From Neobacillus sp. CF12 (lineage in GTDB: Bacteria > Bacillota > Bacilli > Bacillales > Cytobacillaceae): a DNA stretch of 64,000 bases. Shown in pieces: positions 25,247 through 33,567 of this stretch. Position 1 is the first letter of the stretch. Each line of letters opens with the position of its first letter. The notes beneath the pieces are model-generated. The model did no database searches and had not been told where the DNA came from. It saw only the letters and a program-made list of their open reading frames with translations. The position numbers and the translations under genes were made by a program. The stretch lies in assembly GCF_030348765.1 (NCBI RefSeq), contig NZ_JAUCEU010000007.1:1854501-1918500 (forward strand). Reading direction: 5' to 3'.

Positions 25247-26218
25247 ATGAAAGTTTTAGAGAAAGTAAGCCAATTCGCCGGCAGTACCTTTGCCGTTTGG
25301 GTGCTATTATTTGCAGCCCTTTCGTTTTTTTGGCCATCCGCGTTTACGTGGATAGCACCACATATTTCCCTCCTAATAGGGATCATTATGTTTGGAATGG
25401 GAATATCATTGTCTGCAGGAGATTTTAAAGAAGTTTTCAGACGTCCAAAGGATGTGGCGATTGGAGTTATTGGTCAATTTTTAATCATGCCTACTCTTGC
25501 TTTTTTACTTGCAAAAGGATTGCAATTACCTCCTGAAATAGCTGTAGGAGTCATTTTAGTAGGTTGCTGTCCGGGAGGGACTTCATCTAATGTTATGACT
25601 TTCTTGGCGAAAGTTGATGTTCCTCTAAGTGTAACCATTACCTCAGTGACAACACTACTCGCACCTGTGGTAACACCAGCACTTATTTTATTACTTGCAA
25701 GCGAATGGATTCCAGTAGAACCAGGTAGCCTATTTGTTTCCATTGTAAAAATTGTGATTATACCTATCGTCCTAGGGCTTATCATTAAGAAATTATTTAA
25801 TCGTCAAGCACAGGCAAGTGTAAAGGTCCTTCCACTTGGATCCATTATAGGAATTGTTTCGATTGTAACCGCAGTAGTATCTGTTAACCAACAAAATATT
25901 GCTAAAACAGGGTTAATCATCTTTGCTGTTGTTATTCTCCATAATGTCCTTGGCTATTTACTGGGCTATTTCTTTGGAAAGTTATTCAAGATGGATTTAT
26001 CGAAGAAAAAAGCAGTTGCAATTGAAGTTGGAATGCAAAACTCGGGGTTAGGTGCTGCCATTACTTCAGCACATTTCTCACCATTATCTGCTGTACCAAG
26101 TGCTATTTTTAGTGTTTGGCATAATATATCTGGTCCAATATTAGCGACCCTATTTAATCGAATGGGTAACAATAAGCCGCTCGATGCGGAATCAAAAAAT
26201 TCACAATTAACAAACTAG
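25247..26218 (+). CDS. Bile acid:sodium symporter family (BASS) transporter
   Basis: 323 residues with 9-10 hydrophobic segments. BASS signatures: IIMFGMGISLSAGDF, VGVILVGCCPGGTSSNVMTFLAKVDVPLSVT (the conserved crossing region), and EVGMQNSGLGAAITSAHF. Bacillus relatives (YocS type) are sodium-coupled carriers of organic acids; the true substrate is not predictable. The ribosome site before ATG 25247 is weak. It is monocistronic, with a strong terminator 6 bp after the stop. It lies inside the segment bounded by the two tRNA-Sec fragments. Confidence 0.88.
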   Translation: MKVLEKVSQFAGSTFAVWVLLFAALSFFWPSAFTWIAPHISLLIGIIMFGMGISLSAGDFKEVFRRPKDVAIGVIGQFLIMPTLAFLLAKGLQLPPEIAVGVILVGCCPGGTSSNVMTFLAKVDVPLSVTITSVTTLLAPVVTPALILLLASEWIPVEPGSLFVSIVKIVIIPIVLGLIIKKLFNRQAQASVKVLPLGSIIGIVSIVTAVVSVNQQNIAKTGLIIFAVVILHNVLGYLLGYFFGKLFKMDLSKKKAVAIEVGMQNSGLGAAITSAHFSPLSAVPSAIFSVWHNISGPILATLFNRMGNNKPLDAESKNSQLTN

Positions 26219-26223
26219 ATAAC

Positions 26224-26273
26224 CACACCTTCATTGTTGGAAATCAACGACCACATGAAGGTGTGTTTTTTTG
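26224..26273 (+). terminator. Terminator of the BASS gene
   Basis: CACACCTTCA / TGAAGGTGTG stem with a smaller GTTG/CAAC stem inside, followed by seven or more T. Confidence 0.85.
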
Positions 26274-26521
26274 TTATTTTTGAAAATGGGTTTGTCACCC
26301 AATTCCCCTTTCTTTAATGTAACTACCTTAACACCACTTTTTTGGCATAACCTTTGTTTGCATAAATTTTCCCCAAAACCAATGAAATCATATTAATTCA
26401 ACTCCCTCAATCCCCAATTTCTGCAAAGATATGGGGCTTTTCTTCCGATTGTCTGCATAGATTGTAGACAAGGGTAAGTGATCTCTCAATTAAAATAGTA
26501 AACCAGGAGGGAAATAGCCTA

Positions 26522-27442
26522 ATGCAATTTATTGAAGATGTTAAAGATGTGAAATTTAGTTTTTTGGAAAAACCGCCTGCGTCGCCGATGACTTATGCCT
26601 TTGTTTATGTTAATAATCACAACGAATACTATGCAGTAAAAAATGGAGAGCGTTTGTCACGTAGTGAATTACGGATTGGCAAATATAAAAGAGTTTATAC
26701 AGTCAATATGCAGCAGCATACCATCACATACAAAGAGGAAGTCCCTTCTGCAACAAGAGGAAGAACGTTTTCTGTCAATCTATTTATCGATATTGCTGTT
26801 GAACACCCCGAACGGTTAGTTCAACAAAATGCAGGAGAATTTGGCGACATTATTAACAATAATTTGCCCTTCTGGGTGGAGTCTGAAGCAAGATTTTATC
26901 CTATTGAAGAAGAGCTTAGTTTTGCACGGCATATTGAAGAGTTTTTTCAAACCTCGCCATTAGTCAAGGTGTTAAGAGAGGCTGGAATTGTTGTTCGAAA
27001 TGTTCGTGTTTTGATCCGGCAAGGTATTAGGGACCAACGCCATGATGAGGCAATCGCTGATTTAGATCGAAACGCAGAATTATCCGCCTATCAAGAGGCT
27101 CTGGACTTGGAGGAAGCGCGCAGAATTTCGGTTTCGATTAAAGATGCTCTTCAAGCAGGTGATTTTATCACTGCTGGAAAGCTTGGAGAAAAGAATGAAA
27201 TGGCAAAGCGGTTAGTGGAATCGGAGTTTAGCCAAAATCAAGCCTTCAAATTTGAGGTAAACAAACAACTATTCAACTTAATCAACGATCACGCTATTGA
27301 CCAGCTTGAGGCAGAACTAAGATTGGCCAAGCTAAAAAAACTATTCCCGTATCTCCCCGTCAATCTGGAAAACATCAATAGAAAAAAACAGATTACTGGT
27401 CCAAAGAGAGAACTTCAATCCTATTTAAATAAAGGAGATTAG
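26522..27442 (+). CDS. Unrecognised cytoplasmic protein, possibly SPFH-like, first gene of a pair
   Basis: 306 residues, no signal or membrane segment. Residues 75-165 (TFSVNLFIDIAVEHPERLVQ, NNLPFWVESEARFYPIEEEL, VLREAGIVVRNVRVLI) have the alternating strand/helix pattern of band-7/SPFH domains, but I cannot confirm this. Residues 170-300 are helical and charged (EAIADLDRNAELSAYQEALD, QLEAELRLAKLKKLFPYLP), suggesting a coiled coil and oligomerisation. AGGAGG precedes ATG 26522. The next gene starts 5 bp after the stop and encodes a membrane/SH3 protein, so the two probably act together. Confidence 0.6.
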   Translation: MQFIEDVKDVKFSFLEKPPASPMTYAFVYVNNHNEYYAVKNGERLSRSELRIGKYKRVYTVNMQQHTITYKEEVPSATRGRTFSVNLFIDIAVEHPERLVQQNAGEFGDIINNNLPFWVESEARFYPIEEELSFARHIEEFFQTSPLVKVLREAGIVVRNVRVLIRQGIRDQRHDEAIADLDRNAELSAYQEALDLEEARRISVSIKDALQAGDFITAGKLGEKNEMAKRLVESEFSQNQAFKFEVNKQLFNLINDHAIDQLEAELRLAKLKKLFPYLPVNLENINRKKQITGPKRELQSYLNKGD

Positions 27443-27447
27443 CTATT

Positions 27448-28185
27448 GTGGAATCCATTTTAAACCAGCTGTTTTGGATCTGGTCACTTATATCTGTCCT
27501 GCCGGAATGGATGCGTCTTTTTTTGGCTCTCTTTGTGCTCTTGCAAATCGCAAGGCTGATTTTGTTGTACATTGTTCCTCCCTTCTTAAACTTGTTATGC
27601 CGTTTGTTTAAAAAGATGATATATCCAATTTCTTACCCAATTATGGCACTTCTTTCCACTCTGCAAAGACGGCGGAGAGAAGCAGGAATAGCTGGCATAC
27701 CTGTTTGGATTGAAATCATCGAAGGAATGTTTGCCTTGTTCGAGAATTTTTTCAACAAAATGATTGAACTTTTCACGAAACGGAAAAGGAATAAGGGCAG
27801 GATTAAAAGATGGACCTTCTATGCTGCCACAGCTGTAGTGATTTTGCTGACTACTGCCATTATGAACAATCCAAATGAGTGGTATATACAAAAATGGAGG
27901 AAAGCGGAGGTTTGGTTAAACCAAGAACATGTGCACATACAAGCATCTGGGGCTTCCCCTGATCAAATAGAATTAATTTTAAATAAGAAATATGAAGATG
28001 GCGGAAATATTCGTGAAGCTCCCGCACTAACCGCGCCCCGTCTATACACGGTCACAAATAGAGAAATCATTCACTTTTTAAATGAAGAACAAGTAGATTC
28101 CAAAGGAATAAAGTGGCTAAAAGTCCAAACTACAAACGGGATCGAAGGCTGGATATCCGCATTGATTGTCATGGAAAAGCAATAA
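27448..28185 (+). CDS. Membrane protein with C-terminal SH3b domain, second gene of a pair
   Basis: 245 residues from GTG 27448 (AAAGGAG upstream). N-terminal hydrophobic segments cover about 5-60, a basic loop (LQRRRREAG, FTKRKRNKGR) follows, and a transmembrane helix at about 124-140 leads to an outer domain. Residues 180-243 fit a bacterial SH3 fold (GGNIREAPALTAPRLYTVTN and GIKWLKVQTTNGIEGWI), which often binds the cell wall. Coupled to the preceding gene. No known function; a link between a cytoplasmic scaffold and the wall is an inference. Confidence 0.6.
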   Translation: MESILNQLFWIWSLISVLPEWMRLFLALFVLLQIARLILLYIVPPFLNLLCRLFKKMIYPISYPIMALLSTLQRRRREAGIAGIPVWIEIIEGMFALFENFFNKMIELFTKRKRNKGRIKRWTFYAATAVVILLTTAIMNNPNEWYIQKWRKAEVWLNQEHVHIQASGASPDQIELILNKKYEDGGNIREAPALTAPRLYTVTNREIIHFLNEEQVDSKGIKWLKVQTTNGIEGWISALIVMEKQ

Positions 28186-28273
28186 ATTAAGGGTTATTTA
28201 TATCTTAGAGTCGTAATGAAAGAATAATTCCCTTGATTTTAAGCGTCTTTTCCAATTAAAAGAACAACAGTGG

Positions 28274-28409
28274 TGTCAGGTAAATCCTTTGGACAGTTTT
28301 TAAAAAATGAAATTTTTGATCCTTTAGAAATGAAATGCAGTTACTGCTGCCTAACTTTGAGGCTTACCATCAGCCACGGCTTCGCTCGGTTATTTATAGT
28401 TCGCTTTAA
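28274..28409 (+). pseudogene. Remnant of a second serine hydrolase gene
   Basis: Two blocks of strong similarity to the gene at 22259-23423 are fused. 28274-28333 matches about 22836-22896 (codons for SGKSFGQFLKNEIFDPLEM). 28334-28409 matches about 23349-23423 (PNFEAYHQPRLRSVIYSS in the parent frame). About 450 bp of the middle are missing and the fusion is out of frame. The stop and following bases also match. Confidence 0.75.
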
Positions 28410-28428
28410 GAACACGCTATTTTCACTC

Positions 28429-28478
28429 AAAAGCAATCGCTCAGACCTATGCTGATTCGATTGCTTTTATTTTTTTGT
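28429..28478 (+). terminator. Rho-independent terminator
   Basis: AAAAGCAATCG / CGATTGCTTTT stem with an 18-base loop, then ATTTTTTTG. It would serve the two-gene unit ending at 28185 and the remnant after it. Confidence 0.75.
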
Positions 28479-28595
28479 TTCATTATTCTAACTCTTGCTT
28501 GTAGATAAGACATAATAAACCAGTAATCAAGATGGCGAGGTACAATTAGTTTATTCAAACGCTGAAACATTTTGGTATTTATCAATTCAGAGTGC

Positions 28596-28796
28596 TTACT
28601 CTTTTTCTGTTATGTACCATCCATCAGGCTTTTTCTCTATATGGAATATATCTTCATCGAATTTTTTTCGGAGCATTCTATATTCTTCATTTTCTATTTT
28701 AATTTTGGTTACTTTGATTTTTTTCAGCGTTATTTCAGGTTTCTTGACTTCGATGACAAAATCATTAATCATAAAAAATGTTCGTTGATATCTCAT
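28596..28796 (-). CDS. Small hypothetical protein
   Basis: 66 residues, charged and beta-rich (FVIEVKKPEITLKKIKVTKI, then DEDIFHIEKKPDGWYITEKE). ATG 28796 has a strong ribosome site (GGGAGG). No family recognised. It faces the terminator at 28429-28478 and has no same-strand neighbour close by. Confidence 0.5.
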   Translation of the reverse strand: MRYQRTFFMINDFVIEVKKPEITLKKIKVTKIKIENEEYRMLRKKFDEDIFHIEKKPDGWYITEKE

Positions 28797-29038
28797 ACTC
28801 CACTTCCTCCCTGTTTCTATTATTTACGTATAGAATTGGCCAAACATTAATAAAACCCTTGTAAATTTTTTTTAAAATGTCTCCTCGCCTCGAATGATCA
28901 AAAACAGACGAAATCGCAGTTGAAATGAATCAGACTTACACATTTAAAATGAACAATTCTCATTAGTCATGTATGACTTTGCCAATCAACGGCAAATTCT
29001 ATCGATTTATCGTAATCATTTTCTCCTGTTTTTTTAAA

Positions 29039-29146
29039 TTATATCTTAATGAAAAACTTACAAACTATTATTGAACTACCGCCATAATAGCAACCGTATC
29101 CATAACCGCCACATCCAACGCCATATCCAGAACCTCAATTTTACAT
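29039..29146 (-). pseudogene. Remnant of a Gly/Tyr-rich YjcZ-like small protein
   Basis: On the minus strand the frame reads GSGYGVGCGGYGYGCYYGGS and then SIIVCKFFIKI before a TAA, the composition of YjcZ-type small spore-associated proteins. The start region reads ATG TAA AAT TGA, so two stops replace what are probably Tyr codons. No ribosome site is visible. Probably a dead copy. Confidence 0.5.
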
Positions 29147-29180
29147 CTTATGGAACTATATTAGTGTTTTTTAAACAAAG

Positions 29181-29222
29181 AAGGCCTTTCTTCGGTTTAC
29201 TAAACGGAGGAAAGGCTTTTTT
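29181..29222. terminator. Terminator hairpin, orientation unclear
   Basis: AGGCCTTTCTTCG / CGGAGGAAAGGCTT stem, T-run on the plus side (CTTTTTTC) and a weaker one on the minus side. It lies just beyond the end of the minus-strand YibE/F operon. Confidence 0.6.
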
Positions 29223-29288
29223 CAAATTGACAGTCCTTGGCTAGAGTTTCTACAGCTTTTGAAGACATTTAATTTTGAAATATGATCA

Positions 29289-30074
29289 TTACTTACGCGT
29301 CCCTGTCATGGTAGCTTTTTCTCTTCTTTTTACTAAAAAATATGAATTAATCCAGGCAGTAATAGGAATAATCAAAGCTACGCCAATACCGGCACACAAA
29401 ATCGTCATCACTTCAGCAATAAAAATCTTTGAATTTACGATTTCTCCAATAGAATAAGATAAATCTTTAAACCAAATAAGTAAGGCCAAATAACCTCCAA
29501 AGAATGCAAAAAATAACGTATTTGTACTGGTTCCTAGGATATCCTTCCCAATGCTTATTCCAAAAGCAAATAAATCCCTCTTGCTGATGGATGGATGATG
29601 ATGAAACATTTCCCGCATTGGGGAAGATATTGCAATTGCCGTATCTGTAATCGCACCGATTGTACTCATAATAATCACGGAAGCAGCTATTTTAACAAAA
29701 TCTATCCCAATATATAGGGAAAAGTAGCTGAGTTCCTCTACTTCCTCTTCTCCAAATCCCTGAATCATCGCATTTTCTGTAACGATTAAAATTAAAAAAA
29801 GAAGAATCACAACTGTGATAATGGTAGCAATGAAGGCTGTTTTGGTCTTGCTGTTAACTTCATTAATATAAAACAGATTAATGCAACTAATCACAGTAGA
29901 TGCAATCATTGTTAAGATAATCGGATCTGCCTGTGGCACTGTCATAATAATGATGGTAAAAAGGAGCACACCAAAGTTTAAGAATATAGCCCAAAAAGAC
30001 CGTACTCCCTTTTTGCCGCCAATAAGGAGCATCAGTATAAATAAAATACATGCTAGCAACACTAATGCATTCAT
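29289..30074 (-). CDS. YibE/F family membrane protein (second of a pair)
   Basis: 261 residues with about seven hydrophobic segments. The family core is visible: STIGAITDTAIAISSPMREM and FAFGISIGKDILGTSTNTLFFAFFGGYL. Start ATG 30074 overlaps the stop of the upstream gene (ATGA), so translation is coupled. It keeps the membrane core but lacks the extracytoplasmic N-terminal part of its partner. Function of YibE/F is not established; two adjacent paralogues suggest a heteromeric membrane complex. Confidence 0.85.
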   Translation of the reverse strand: MNALVLLACILFILMLLIGGKKGVRSFWAIFLNFGVLLFTIIIMTVPQADPIILTMIASTVISCINLFYINEVNSKTKTAFIATIITVVILLFLILIVTENAMIQGFGEEEVEELSYFSLYIGIDFVKIAASVIIMSTIGAITDTAIAISSPMREMFHHHPSISKRDLFAFGISIGKDILGTSTNTLFFAFFGGYLALLIWFKDLSYSIGEIVNSKIFIAEVMTILCAGIGVALIIPITAWINSYFLVKRREKATMTGTRK

Positions 30075-31207
30075 AATCTTGCCCTCTTTCGATTAACGAA
30101 AAAAATAGTAGTATAAAGTCCTATCGGAATGGTAATCACGATTCCAATCCCGCCAGCCAGGGCTCTGGTCAATTCCAATGAGAGATTCATGGAAAGGGTG
30201 AAGAACATAGGAGAATTATTCTTAAAATACAAAATAAGCATTGGTATAGAACCACTTATATAGGCAAAGAACAAAATATTTGTCATCGTTCCCATAATAT
30301 CTTTGCCAATCTCCATTCCTGATGCTTTAAGTGCCTTTACCGGTATGTTGTGATCCTTTTCATACAAACCAAAGATGGAAGAAGACATGGTAATGGCCAC
30401 ATCCATCACCGCTCCTAAAGACCCGATAAATAACCCTGCCATAAACACTTCTTTATAAGGGCGTGTTAGAAATTGCATTTCCTCATACCGAAGTCCTTTT
30501 TCTGCCGTCAACCACATTACAAGATAGGTTATTAACAAAGAAATAAAAGTTCCCAATAGAGTTGCAACAATTGCTGCATATGTTTTCTCATTAAAGCCGT
30601 TAACTAGGAGCAAAGAAATGACCGTAAATAAAACAACACTGACACTGCAAATCCATAATAAACTGATGCCGGAAGTATTTAGATAAACATCCAATGCATA
30701 GGACAACAATATGGCATTAACAGCCAAACTCATAATAGAAAACAGCCCTTGCTTTTTTCCTACGAAAAGAAGAGTGAAGATAAAAACCCAAGCAACAATC
30801 ACTATGTATATATCACGCTTTAGTTCTACTATCGATCCAGTTAAATCTTTATCTTCTTTCATCACATCAATTGTGACAAACATTTCATTTCCAACATGAT
30901 ATTTCTGATCAAAAGCTCTCGATGAGGAGAACTCATTCGATAAATAAATAAGATTTCCCTTTTTATTACCATTTTTAATTTCGGCTATAATATGCTGAGT
31001 ATAAAGACGATCTTTATTCTTATGCATATCAACCATTTCAGTGGAATCTTCCATCTTCATTTCAATGACTTCAGCTATTGGACGTTCATAAAATGAATGA
31101 TTGTAATGAACAAAAATAATTGAAGCAGTAAAACAAATTGCAGTTATAGTATAGAAAAGTATTTGTTTATAAGTCATTTTTCTTAAAACGTTCACGATAA
31201 GATTCAA
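30071..31207 (-). CDS. YibE/F family membrane protein (first of a pair)
   Basis: 378 residues from TTG 31207, with GGAGG 7 bp upstream. After a membrane segment (about 15-32) comes an extracytoplasmic region (HYNHSFYERPIAEVIEMKM to GSIVELKRD). About seven further hydrophobic segments hold the family core GSLGAVMDVAITMSSSIFGL and GMEIGKDIMGTMTNILFFAYI. Coupled to the shorter paralogue downstream. The role is unknown. Confidence 0.87.
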   Translation of the reverse strand: MNLIVNVLRKMTYKQILFYTITAICFTASIIFVHYNHSFYERPIAEVIEMKMEDSTEMVDMHKNKDRLYTQHIIAEIKNGNKKGNLIYLSNEFSSSRAFDQKYHVGNEMFVTIDVMKEDKDLTGSIVELKRDIYIVIVAWVFIFTLLFVGKKQGLFSIMSLAVNAILLSYALDVYLNTSGISLLWICSVSVVLFTVISLLLVNGFNEKTYAAIVATLLGTFISLLITYLVMWLTAEKGLRYEEMQFLTRPYKEVFMAGLFIGSLGAVMDVAITMSSSIFGLYEKDHNIPVKALKASGMEIGKDIMGTMTNILFFAYISGSIPMLILYFKNNSPMFFTLSMNLSLELTRALAGGIGIVITIPIGLYTTIFFVNRKRARL

Positions 31208-31412
31208 ATAAAAACCTCCAGCTACGGGATGTAAATTGTCGATAGAAACAACATAACAAGAATGTTTTTAGTTGGTCAAGGGTACATATCTCCATAACCG
31301 AAAAACTTCAATGACTAAATTGCCCAAATTCAAAAATTCAAGCAATCTGCCGAGAACGCTTGCCAATGAAGTAAAGAATATTATACAAAAGACATTGACG
31401 GATGGGCTTATG

Positions 31413-31446
31413 AAAAAAAAGAAGCTGCTCTTTAATTCGAGCAGCT
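31413..31446 (-). terminator. Minus-strand terminator after tRNA-Sec copy B
   Basis: AGCTGCTC / GAGCAGCT stem; on the minus strand it is followed by TTCTTTTTTTT. The only minus-strand unit upstream is the truncated tRNA-Sec at 31577. The rest of 31208-31576 shows no convincing gene; a 45-codon plus frame from 31311 has no ribosome site. Confidence 0.65.
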
Positions 31447-31576
31447 GAATAAATAAACTATGTAAATCATTTTAAAATTCAATGTTACCAAAATATGACC
31501 AAAGATAATAATTCGGTTGTTGGCAAACAACTTGACCTTTACGTTTACTTCTCAAAAACCCTCATTTATCAAGGAT

Positions 31577-31640
31577 TGGCGGGACTGCGTGGGAATCGAA
31601 CCCACCAGACCTGGCACGCAGGTATCAAGCAGTTTTGAAG
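31577..31640 (-). pseudogene. Truncated tRNA-Sec copy B
   Basis: 3' half only: from the anticodon loop (CTTCAAAACTGC) through a variable arm ending CAGGTCT, the T-arm GTGGG-TTCGATT-CCCAC, acceptor strand GCAGTCCC and GCCA. Similarity stops abruptly at the 5' side of the anticodon loop, the place where tRNA-directed integrases cross over. The variable arm matches copy A (24678), not the complete gene at 35559; one base of its stem no longer pairs. Confidence 0.75.
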
Positions 31641-31768
31641 TTAGAGGGAAGGTATCATTTTTGATTACATTTAGTTTTATATAATGCCGTAAAGTCTTGA
31701 TTTAATGCACTTTTTAAAAAGTTATATATCATTTAGTTTTAACTATTTTAATATAAAAACAACTAGTC

Positions 31769-31799
31769 TGTGACCAAGTTGTGACCAAAGGTGTGACCA
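31769..31799. repeat. Triple TGTGACCA direct repeat
   Basis: TGTGACCA occurs at 31769, 31780 and 31792, spaced 11 and 12 bp. It lies 130 bp from tRNA-Sec copy B. It may be a protein-binding array of a lost integrative element; no intact integrase frame passes through it. A hairpin AGGAGGTT/AACCTCCT follows at 31838-31859. Confidence 0.4.
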
Positions 31800-31849
31800 G
31801 TTTTCTTGGATTATAAATAAAATTAAACAAGGATTTGAGGAGGTTTAAG

Positions 31850-32359
31850 TTAACCTCCTCTTCTTTCATTTATCACCCAAAGGAAGAATGATCCTGATTG
31901 AACCTGTGACCCCAACCCTGTCAATGATGGATATACTTTATGATTAGGAATTCCATTTAAGTCCGCCTCAGGACCCACAACATTCATTTCCGTACTTAAC
32001 GTTGGTCCCAAAAGAGCCACAATGTCATCGTCACTCATGAGTTTTTGTGCAGCTGCTAAAGCCTGTTCCTGCTTTCCAGCGGAATCTTCAATCACAAGCT
32101 CAATTTTGACATCGCCCTTTGCGTTAATTTCTTTTTGAGCTAACTTAAAACCTCTTGTAATCGCTTCACCATAAGCAGCTCCAGGACCGCTTAAATACGA
32201 GATGACTCCAATTTTGGCTTTAACGCTTTTACCTGCTTGTCCACCGTCTTTAGAATCATCCTTTCCTGATGTTTCTGTACTACTGCCGCTGCAAGCTGTT
32301 AACAGAGCAAGTAATAGAACAGAAACGAATAGAAATGTCTTGTTTACGATCTTTCTCAT
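31850..32359 (-). pseudogene. Truncated branched-chain amino acid ABC substrate-binding lipoprotein (LivJ-like)
   Basis: Start ATG 32359, chosen because AGGGGG lies just upstream. Signal peptide and lipobox LLTAC (Cys23), a low-complexity linker, then the type-1 periplasmic-binding fold: IGVISYLSGPGAAYGEAITR, FKLAQKEINAKGD, AAQKLMSDDDIVALLGP and VGPEADLNGIP. After residue 138 similarity to the family ends; 31 unrelated residues follow to the stop. Functional homologues have about 390 residues, so over half is missing. No permease or ATPase genes are nearby. Confidence 0.8.
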
Positions 32360-32610
32360 TGCACTACCCCCTATTTTTTTAAAAATTTTAAATATGTATC
32401 TATTAAATAACAAATATTTTACAACGTAAATCATTTAGACAGAATTTTTAGAATTCTTATTTAATTAAACAATGACGTGTGAAATACATCTTTTCTTGAG
32501 ATGCTGTCTCCAAGAATGACTTATAAAAAGGAACGAGGATTGGGTGCTAAATTAGAAATGAGCCCATACCGGGCAGATTGCTCATTTTATATTCTGGTTC
32601 TTTTTGGAAC

Positions 32611-32647
32611 AAAAAAAAGTGACAATACTCTTTTTCAGTATTGCCAC
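32611..32647 (-). terminator. Terminator of the SDR gene
   Basis: GTGRCAATACT / AGTATTGYCAC stem with one mismatch; on the minus strand it is followed by TTTTTTTTG. Confidence 0.75.
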
Positions 32648-32728
32648 CAATGCATAATCTAACTATCATTTGGGTCAAAATGTCTGTTGGACTAGTTTAA
32701 TAGGTTTTAATCTACTACAATTTAAATA

Positions 32729-33445
32729 TTATACTAAGTGAGCTCCACCATCGATCAGAACAGCTGTGCCAGTAGTAAATCCATTTTTCGCTAAGTATAC
32801 ATAGGTTTCAGCTATATCTTGTGGTTGTGCAATCCGTCCAACAGGCAGCTGTTGTGCAATTCCATTGAATAATTCTTGACGCTGATCATCCGACATTCTA
32901 GCGTAGATTGGTGTATCGACAATTCCTGGTGAAACCACGTTTACCCTGATAGGGGCTAGATCTATGGAAAGTCCTCGAACCAATCCTTCGATCGCTGAGT
33001 TGATGGCCGCCAAAGTAGTAGCTCCTTGAGGAGGACGCACACCATATACACCAGAGGTTAAGGTAATCGAGCTCTCATTATTTAAATACGGCAGGGCTGC
33101 ACGGACGGTAATATACTGTCCCCAGAACTTGCTGTCAAATGAGTCTCTAGCACTTGCAACAGGTAATTCGCTAAAGTGCCCCATAGTACCTTCTCCCGCC
33201 GTTAGCACAAGGTGATCAAAATTTCCAACCTTGCTGAAAAAGTCTGCTACTTTTTCTTCACTGCGAAAATCGATTTCGTAGCCTTCCACAATGCCTCCAA
33301 GCACTTGTTTCGCTTCAGATAACTTTGAATCAGAACGGCTTGCGATGATTACTTGAGCAGATTGATCTAGAAATGCTCTGGCAGCAGCTAATCCGATGCC
33401 AGATGTACCACCTAAAACGACCACTCTTTTTCCTTTTAATGACAT
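32729..33445 (-). CDS. SDR-family protein lacking the usual YxxxK
   Basis: 238 residues from ATG 33445 (AAGGGAG 11 bp upstream; a GTG at 33457 abuts it). The Rossmann motif GGTSGIG is at 12-18 and the C-terminal VVSPGIVDTPIY and GGAHLV are typical. In the active-site region the text is LTSGVYGVRPPQGATTLAAI then NSAIEGL, so the Tyr and Lys of YxxxK are replaced. The Ser (LTSG) is kept. It may be a non-canonical reductase or a binding protein. A remnant of a PfpI-like gene lies upstream. Confidence 0.82.
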   Translation of the reverse strand: MSLKGKRVVVLGGTSGIGLAAARAFLDQSAQVIIASRSDSKLSEAKQVLGGIVEGYEIDFRSEEKVADFFSKVGNFDHLVLTAGEGTMGHFSELPVASARDSFDSKFWGQYITVRAALPYLNNESSITLTSGVYGVRPPQGATTLAAINSAIEGLVRGLSIDLAPIRVNVVSPGIVDTPIYARMSDDQRQELFNGIAQQLPVGRIAQPQDIAETYVYLAKNGFTTGTAVLIDGGAHLV

Positions 33446-33567
33446 GGTTAAAAGCACTCCCTTAAAATTTTTTTAGTTTGCCAATTTATTGGCAAGTACT
33501 CATATTGTTCTCTACAATCTCTAAGTGAAATTTACATAAAGAACATGTTTCCTTTGTACATATAGTA

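Noticed and set aside
31311..31448. 45-codon plus frame (MTKLPKFKNSSN...)
   Set aside because: No ribosome site, overlaps a terminator hairpin, no recognisable content.
31750..31818. C-terminal tail of an integrase over the TGTGACCA repeats
   Set aside because: Both strands hit stops within a few codons upstream, so no protein remnant longer than about 15 codons can be supported.
31880..31930. Second tRNA-like T-arm (CACAGGTTCAATCAGGA)
   Set aside because: The flanking bases do not pair as a T-stem and no acceptor or CCA follows.
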